A DNA stretch of 6,039 bases from an uncultured Bacilli bacterium (lineage in GTDB: Bacteria > Bacillota_I > Bacilli_A > RF39 > UBA660), in NCBI GenBank assembly GCA_947624845.1, contig CANQMB010000065.1:1-6039 (forward strand). Reading direction: 5' to 3'. The number at the start of each line of letters is the position of its first letter. Position 1 is the stretch's first letter. Positions 5,479 through 6,039 of the stretch are shown here, in pieces. Under the pieces are notes generated by a model that had not been told where the DNA came from, made no database searches, and was given only the letters and a program-made list of their open reading frames with translations. A program made the position numbers and the translations under genes.

Positions 5479-5934
5479 ATGTATGATATTTATATTGTAG
5501 AAGAGGGAGATACTTTAGAAAGTTTAGCTAAAAAATTTAATGTTTCTGTTTATGATATAATTCAAATGAATCATTTAGAGGGAATTTTTGAGTTGATGCC
5601 AGGAATGAAGTTGCAGATTCCTGTAGATAGAACTTCTGCATTTACTTTTTATAAAATAAAACCAGGGGATACTTTATATAGCATTGCAATGGATCACAAC
5701 ACTTCTCCAGAATATATTTTGTTATTAAATGGTTTGAATGCGAATGAATATATTTATCCAGGTCAACAAATTTTAATTCCGAAAGAAAATGTGGCCATTT
5801 ATCTTACAAAACCAGGGGATAGTTTACAAATGGTCGCCGAAAATACCAATCAAAGGCCAGAAGATATATTAATTTATAATGAAAAACTTTATTTACTTCC
5901 CGAACAGTTAATTGCGTATAAAAAGAGGGGATAG
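5479..5934 (+). CDS. Triple-LysM-repeat protein without signal peptide
   Basis: The 151-residue protein consists almost entirely of LysM repeats, which bind peptidoglycan or other N-acetylglucosamine polymers. Repeat 1 spans about 4-48 (YIVEEGDTLESLAKKFNV...MKLQIP). Repeat 2 spans 57-101 (YKIKPGDTLYSIAMDH...QQILIP). Repeat 3 spans about 107-146 (YLTKPGDSLQMVAENT) and is degenerate, lacking the usual closing G-x-x-L-x-IP. No signal peptide, membrane helix or catalytic domain is visible. Signal-less LysM proteins in Firmicutes are often spore-coat or cortex proteins made in the mother cell, but sporulation is not shown here. AGGAGG (5465-5470) lies 8 bases before the ATG at 5479. An in-frame TTG at 5476 would be only 5 bases away, so ATG is preferred. 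No convincing promoter was found in the short gap upstream. Confidence 0.88.
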   Translation: MYDIYIVEEGDTLESLAKKFNVSVYDIIQMNHLEGIFELMPGMKLQIPVDRTSAFTFYKIKPGDTLYSIAMDHNTSPEYILLLNGLNANEYIYPGQQILIPKENVAIYLTKPGDSLQMVAENTNQRPEDILIYNEKLYLLPEQLIAYKKRG

Positions 5935-5960
5935 AAGGCTATTTAGTAGCTTTTTCTTTT
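5935..5960 (+). terminator. Intrinsic terminator after the LysM gene
   Basis: AAGGCTA (5935-5941) pairs with TAGCTTT (5947-5953), 7 bp with one G-U wobble, around a TTTAG loop. The T-rich tail TTTTTCTTTT runs from 5951 to 5960. It begins on the base after the LysM stop codon (TAG 5932-5934). Confidence 0.75.
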
Positions 5961-5987
5961 CGTTAATATTGACAAATGAAAGGAAAT

Positions 5988-6039
5988 ATGGGAAAATTTA
6001 AATACATGTTGAGAGAAAATATCGATGTCATGGGTCTAT
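5988..6039 (+). CDS. Start of an unidentified gene (runs off right edge)
   Basis: Seventeen open codons run from ATG 5988 to the end of the window, beginning MGKFKYMLRENIDVMGL. AAAGGA (5979-5984) lies 3 bases before the ATG, slightly tight but usable. An in-frame ATG at 5976 has no ribosome site, and one at 6006 is far from any. A TTGACA (5969-5974) lies just upstream but has no -10 box placed before the start codon, so the promoter is unclear. The fragment is too short for me to identify a family. It could be cut short by a stop beyond the edge, so even its reality as a gene is only likely. Confidence 0.5.
   Translation, partial: MGKFKYMLRENIDVMGL

Noticed and set aside
108..6039. Mycoplasma-type code (TGA as tryptophan), considered because no identified stop is TGA
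   Set aside because: All nine tryptophan codons I checked are TGG and no reading frame contains an internal TGA. Seven stops without TGA is not unusual in AT-rich DNA.

Overview
The window is an AT-rich (by eye roughly 70% A+T) piece of a bacterial chromosome from a low-GC Firmicute. Supporting signs are strong AGGAGG-type ribosome binding sites, TTGACA/TATAAT promoters with extended -10 elements, and intrinsic terminators placed tightly behind genes. The nine tryptophan codons I checked are all TGG and no gene contains an internal TGA, so the standard bacterial code is used, not the Mycoplasma code. I cannot name the species. An uncultured gut-type Firmicute is plausible, but that is inference.

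Layout. Positions 1-1034 (minus strand) hold two overlapping genes related to activators of 2-hydroxyacyl-CoA dehydratases: a complete DUF2229-type protein, and the first 41 codons of a second related protein that runs off the left edge. A divergent promoter region (1035-1139) separates them from a plus-strand operon of a membrane-anchored thioredoxin-like protein (start best placed at 1158) and a small PH-domain-like protein (1730-2179), closed by a terminator.

Positions 2196-4136 form the most interesting unit. It contains a possible promoter, an uncalled 28-codon ORF with a very good ribosome binding site, an intrinsic terminator, and then a complete ABC exporter half-transporter. Only 12 bases separate the terminator's T-run from the exporter start. 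Part of the short ORF (2289-2294) can pair with the 5' arm of the terminator, giving a mutually exclusive alternative fold. This is the architecture of a leader-peptide attenuator controlling an exporter.

A well-formed promoter then drives a membrane-anchored extracellular protein of unknown function that may be a beta-propeller (4193-5431). It is followed by a three-LysM-repeat protein without a signal peptide (5479-5934), a terminator, and the first codons of another gene at the right edge (5988 onward). All four full-length plus-strand genes that end a unit, and also the 28-codon ORF, have a terminator hairpin that overlaps or directly abuts the stop codon.

The thioredoxin-like protein, the ABC exporter and the 412-residue protein all point to the cell envelope. 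Beyond the two operons (the minus-strand pair and the thioredoxin/PH pair) I see no firm evidence that the genes share one pathway.
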